Origin: JBBQKQ01 sp043719155
GTDB taxonomy: Bacteria > Patescibacteriota > Minisyncoccia > Phycocordibacterales > UBA5272
Assembly (NCBI GenBank): GCA_043719155.1
Contig: JAYSUJ010000037.1
Coordinates: forward strand, 1-7,392
Direction: 5' to 3'
DNA: 7,392 nucleotides
Both the position numbers and the translations under genes were made by a program. Shown here one piece after another: positions 5,290 to 7,392 of this stretch (the first letter of the stretch is position 1; every line of letters starts with the position of its first letter). Below the pieces are notes generated by a model. That model saw only the letters and a program-made list of their open reading frames with translations, had not been told where the DNA came from and did not search any database.

Positions 5290-5601
5290 TTAAACTGAAA
5301 GAATTTTGACTTCGAAGTATGGTTGCTTGTGACCATTTTTCTTTGCCCAACGAGACTTTGGCATATATCTCAAAACTGTAATTTTATCATGTCTGTCTAT
5401 AGCCACTATTTCGCCTGTAACATTTGAACCAGTTGTTGGTGCACCAACTTTAATTGCCTCTGGAGAGAAAGTAAGTAATACATCAGAGAAATCAATTTTT
5501 GAGCCAACTGAAAAGTCACCTATCATTTTTTCAATTTTGATATTTTTACCTTCATTTACAAGGTATTGTTTTCCACCGGTTTTTATAACTGCGAATTTCA
5601 T
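5290..5601 (-). CDS. rplU: Ribosomal protein bL21
   Basis: The protein has 103 residues, the normal bL21 length. The N-terminus MKFAVIKTGGKQYLV is the family signature, followed by the GDFSVGSKIDF and VGAPT segments. The C-terminal part VLRYMPKSRWAKKNGHKQP and YFEVKIL matches the conserved GHRQ-type rRNA-binding end. bL21 binds domains of 23S rRNA in the large subunit. The start is ATG at 5601, with no Shine-Dalgarno in a leader of about 22 nt. In most bacteria rpmA (bL27) follows directly; here a terminator and an unrelated small gene follow instead. The upstream neighbour is ftsX, and the rplU promoter overlaps the ftsX stop codon, so the gene can be transcribed alone or by read-through. 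Confidence 0.97.
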   Translation of the reverse strand: MKFAVIKTGGKQYLVNEGKNIKIEKMIGDFSVGSKIDFSDVLLTFSPEAIKVGAPTTGSNVTGEIVAIDRHDKITVLRYMPKSRWAKKNGHKQPYFEVKILSV

Positions 5602-5630
5602 ATATAGTTTTAGGTAATAATTTTAAAGAT

Positions 5631-5659
5631 ATTATAACAGATTTACAAGCCCATTACAA
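5631..5659 (-). promoter_or_regulatory. rplU promoter overlapping the end of ftsX
   Basis: The - strand has TTGTAA (5654-5659), a 17-bp spacer and TATAAT (5631-5636), with an extended TGT just before the hexamer. The -35 box contains the ftsX stop codon. The predicted start near 5624 leaves a leader of about 22 nt. It is the most complete sigma70-type promoter in the window, fitting a highly expressed ribosomal gene. Confidence 0.75.
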
Positions 5660-6580
5660 GTGTCTACGCACTGCCAAGAGACTGCCACAAAAACCTATAC
5701 TTGCCCCAAAAGCTAAAGTTGTAACAATAAAATATTTAAAATTCTCAATGTACCAAGTAAGTAAGCTGAAAGAGGTAAAAGACAGGGTGAAAGGAGTCAT
5801 CTGATGGGCTATGACATAAAGTAAAAACAGAGATAAAATCGCTCCAAGTACACCGGCAGCAATACCCATCACAGTTGTAGGACCAACCATGAGCATGGTG
5901 GGAGCCCCAACAAGCTTCATGACCTTTATCTCCTCCCTGTCACCTTGAGTTGCAAAACGAAGAGCCAGATAGACAATGAAAAGAAGAATAAGGGAGACAC
6001 TTACTAAGATAATAGAAAATATAATCTCTCCCTTTTTTAACATTTTAGCAAAGCGCTCAATCGCAACCTTATGACTTGTATAGGATATCTCTTCGATAGG
6101 CTTTATTGTATCGTCTTTATATTGTTGATTTATTTTTTGAATATCGTCATTTATAGCTTGGTAGAAACTTGGATTTTTTGCAAAAACAACTAAAGAGGCT
6201 CCAAAAGGATTTGAACCAGTTTCATTTAGGGCTTGAATAGTGAGACTGTCACTTTTATGTTTCTCCTTAAAAGCTTCAATGGCCTGTTTGGGGGTAATAT
6301 ATTCGACTTGCAATACATCTTTTCTGGTTTGTATATCTTGCACAATTTTTTTAACATAATCCTCTGAAACTCTACGGTCAAAATAAACTACAATATTTAG
6401 TTTTGACTCAAAATTTTTAACTAGGCTGTTTATCAATCCATAGCCAAAGAAAAAAGTACCTGACAAAGTTATTACAATAGTAAAAAAAAGAACTAGTGGG
6501 AAAAAGATGTGCAACATTCTAAATGCTTTTGTAAATCCTGTCTTCCACACTCTGGTAAAATTTCGATAAAATTTTTGCAT
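5654..6580 (-). CDS. ftsX: FtsX, membrane subunit of the FtsEX cell-division complex
   Basis: The 308-residue protein has the FtsX plan: a cytoplasmic N-terminus with basic and aromatic residues, a first membrane segment (about 23-48), a large extracytoplasmic domain (about 49-186) and three more segments (about 187-209, 229-256, 282-304). Landmarks are the start of the outer domain, NIVVYFDRRVSEDYVKKI (62-79), and the cytoplasmic REEIKVMKLVGA (215-226), the coupling segment that contacts FtsE. In other bacteria the outer domain activates a peptidoglycan hydrolase or its adaptor (PcsB, EnvC, RipC). No such hydrolase gene follows; rplU does. The ATG at 6580 is 10 nt after the ftsE stop and has no Shine-Dalgarno, so coupling or weak initiation is likely. 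The length and topology are normal. Confidence 0.96.
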   Translation of the reverse strand: MQKFYRNFTRVWKTGFTKAFRMLHIFFPLVLFFTIVITLSGTFFFGYGLINSLVKNFESKLNIVVYFDRRVSEDYVKKIVQDIQTRKDVLQVEYITPKQAIEAFKEKHKSDSLTIQALNETGSNPFGASLVVFAKNPSFYQAINDDIQKINQQYKDDTIKPIEEISYTSHKVAIERFAKMLKKGEIIFSIILVSVSLILLFIVYLALRFATQGDREEIKVMKLVGAPTMLMVGPTTVMGIAAGVLGAILSLFLLYVIAHQMTPFTLSFTSFSLLTWYIENFKYFIVTTLAFGASIGFCGSLLAVRRHL

Positions 6581-6590
6581 ATTTTTTATT

Positions 6591-7331
6591 TTAAATGGCT
6601 TTTTGATTATCTTTTATGAACTCTGTGGGCATCTGTTCGTTTGTAGAGCTGCTATGATTAGTTTTTATATGTTCTTCATGCACTACACCATGTTCCTTTA
6701 TGTGGATTTTTCTTGAACCCTTTGCATGTTGTACTAACTTTTCGTTATGGGTTGTCATAACAATGGTGGTTCCTAAAGAGTTTATAGCTTTTAAAATTTG
6801 CATTATTTCTTTTGCCGTTTCTTCATCCAGACTTCCTGTAGGCTCGTCTGCAAGTATAACCTTTGGTCTACCGATCAGCGCTCTGGCGATAGCTACTTTT
6901 TGCTTTTCGCCACCCGACAACTCATTTGGAAAATGTTTTTGACGATGTGTTAAACCTACGATTTCCAAGACTTCAAGAGTGTCTTTAACTATCTCTTCGT
7001 CACTTTCTCCCATAACCTCTAATGCAAAGGCAATATTTTCATAAGCAGTTTTGTAAGGCAAAAGTTTGAAGTCTTGGAAAATAGCGCCCAAATCTCTTCT
7101 GTATTTCTTTAAAGTACTGCCCGACATTTTATCTATATCTATTCCTTCGTAAAAAATATCGCCAGAGTTTGGCGACTCTTCATTTAAGATAAGTTTTAAA
7201 AAAGTAGTTTTACCAGACCCAGGAGCACCTGTTAAAATTACGAACTCTCCAGGTTTTACCTCTATTGTTAGGTCATTAAAAATTGGCACATCTTGTCGGT
7301 AAGATTTGTGCACATTTTGAAAAGTAATCAT
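6591..7331 (-). CDS. ftsE: FtsE, ATP-binding subunit of the FtsEX cell-division complex
   Basis: The protein has 246 residues from ATG 7331 (MITFQNVHKSY), the usual FtsE beginning. The frame is open to a GTG at 7349 that would add six residues (MLNSFD) with no family support. From the ATG, Walker A is GAPGSGKTT (35-43), the Q-loop is FQDFKLLP (85-92), the signature is LSGGEKQK (138-145), Walker B is VILADEP (158-164), the D-loop is GSLD (166-169) and the switch His is in TTHNEK (H195). ATP binding and hydrolysis are signalled through FtsX to cell-wall hydrolysis at the septum. About 25-30 hydrophilic residues follow the ATPase core (NHSSSTNEQMPTEF region), a little longer than typical FtsE of about 220-230. 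No promoter or Shine-Dalgarno is convincing, so transcription may come from beyond the window edge. Confidence 0.96.
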   Translation of the reverse strand: MITFQNVHKSYRQDVPIFNDLTIEVKPGEFVILTGAPGSGKTTFLKLILNEESPNSGDIFYEGIDIDKMSGSTLKKYRRDLGAIFQDFKLLPYKTAYENIAFALEVMGESDEEIVKDTLEVLEIVGLTHRQKHFPNELSGGEKQKVAIARALIGRPKVILADEPTGSLDEETAKEIMQILKAINSLGTTIVMTTHNEKLVQHAKGSRKIHIKEHGVVHEEHIKTNHSSSTNEQMPTEFIKDNQKAI

Positions 7332-7392
7332 ATCAAATGAGTTTAACACATTTAGACCAATTTATTGTTTTGTTACAAACAAATTGTGGAAT
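7332..7392 (-). other. Region upstream of ftsE to the window edge
   Basis: These 61 bases are AT-rich. They contain an imperfect inverted repeat, TTGTTTTGT (7365-7373) against ACAAACAA (7375-7382). A TTGTAA on the - strand could serve as a -35 box, but no fitting -10 follows. No gene is identifiable, and prfB, which often precedes ftsE, is not visible here. Confidence 0.3.

Noticed and set aside
7332..7349. GTG start for ftsE, adding MLNSFD
   Set aside because: FtsE homologues begin at MITFQNV-type sequence, and the GTG has neither a promoter at 6 nt nor a Shine-Dalgarno.

Overview
This window looks like a piece of a small, AT-rich bacterial genome, most likely from the Candidate Phyla Radiation (Patescibacteria, Parcubacteria-like). 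The hints are Lys/Asn/Ile-rich proteins, tight packing, an enlarged TsaD, almost no Shine-Dalgarno sequences, and unfamiliar genes between core housekeeping genes. TGG encodes Trp, and no gene uses or contains in-frame UGA. Nine complete genes are present, one on the + strand (tsaD) and eight on the - strand, plus a possible gene tail at the left edge. The lineage is inferred from style; no rRNA gene is present to confirm it.

Layout. Bases 1-197 hold a possible 3' end of a + strand gene and a - strand terminator. From 3684 down to 198 runs a - strand cluster: two unrecognised soluble helical proteins that share a C-terminal motif, then the membrane protease HtpX, then a membrane-anchored protein with the DUF4105 (Lnb N-terminal) cysteine-hydrolase-like domain. 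The only terminator seen for this cluster is at 151-171, but htpX and the last gene also have their own promoter-like sites. tsaD (3707-4936, +) diverges from this cluster across a 22-bp gap and ends at a strong bidirectional hairpin. On the other side of that hairpin lies an isolated 62-residue basic protein or structured RNA (- strand), with its own promoter and the only clear Shine-Dalgarno of the window. Next comes a - strand unit, ftsE-ftsX-rplU, closed by a terminator at 251-280 of the 5000s.

How the parts relate. FtsE/FtsX form the divisome ABC-type complex, RplU is ribosomal protein bL21, TsaD makes the universal t6A37 tRNA modification, and HtpX with the DUF4105 protein suggests membrane or envelope-protein maintenance. 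No mobile element, CRISPR, tRNA or rRNA is visible.

The most noteworthy signals are: (1) three start codons lying exactly 6 nt after a TATAAT/TATACT hexamer, which predicts leaderless mRNAs; (2) the overlapping back-to-back -10 elements between tsaD and its divergent neighbour; (3) the GC-rich, foldable 62-codon locus at 4996-5230; (4) the possible paralogue pair; (5) the roughly 45-residue insertion in TsaD; (6) a compact Lnb-like protein next to htpX.
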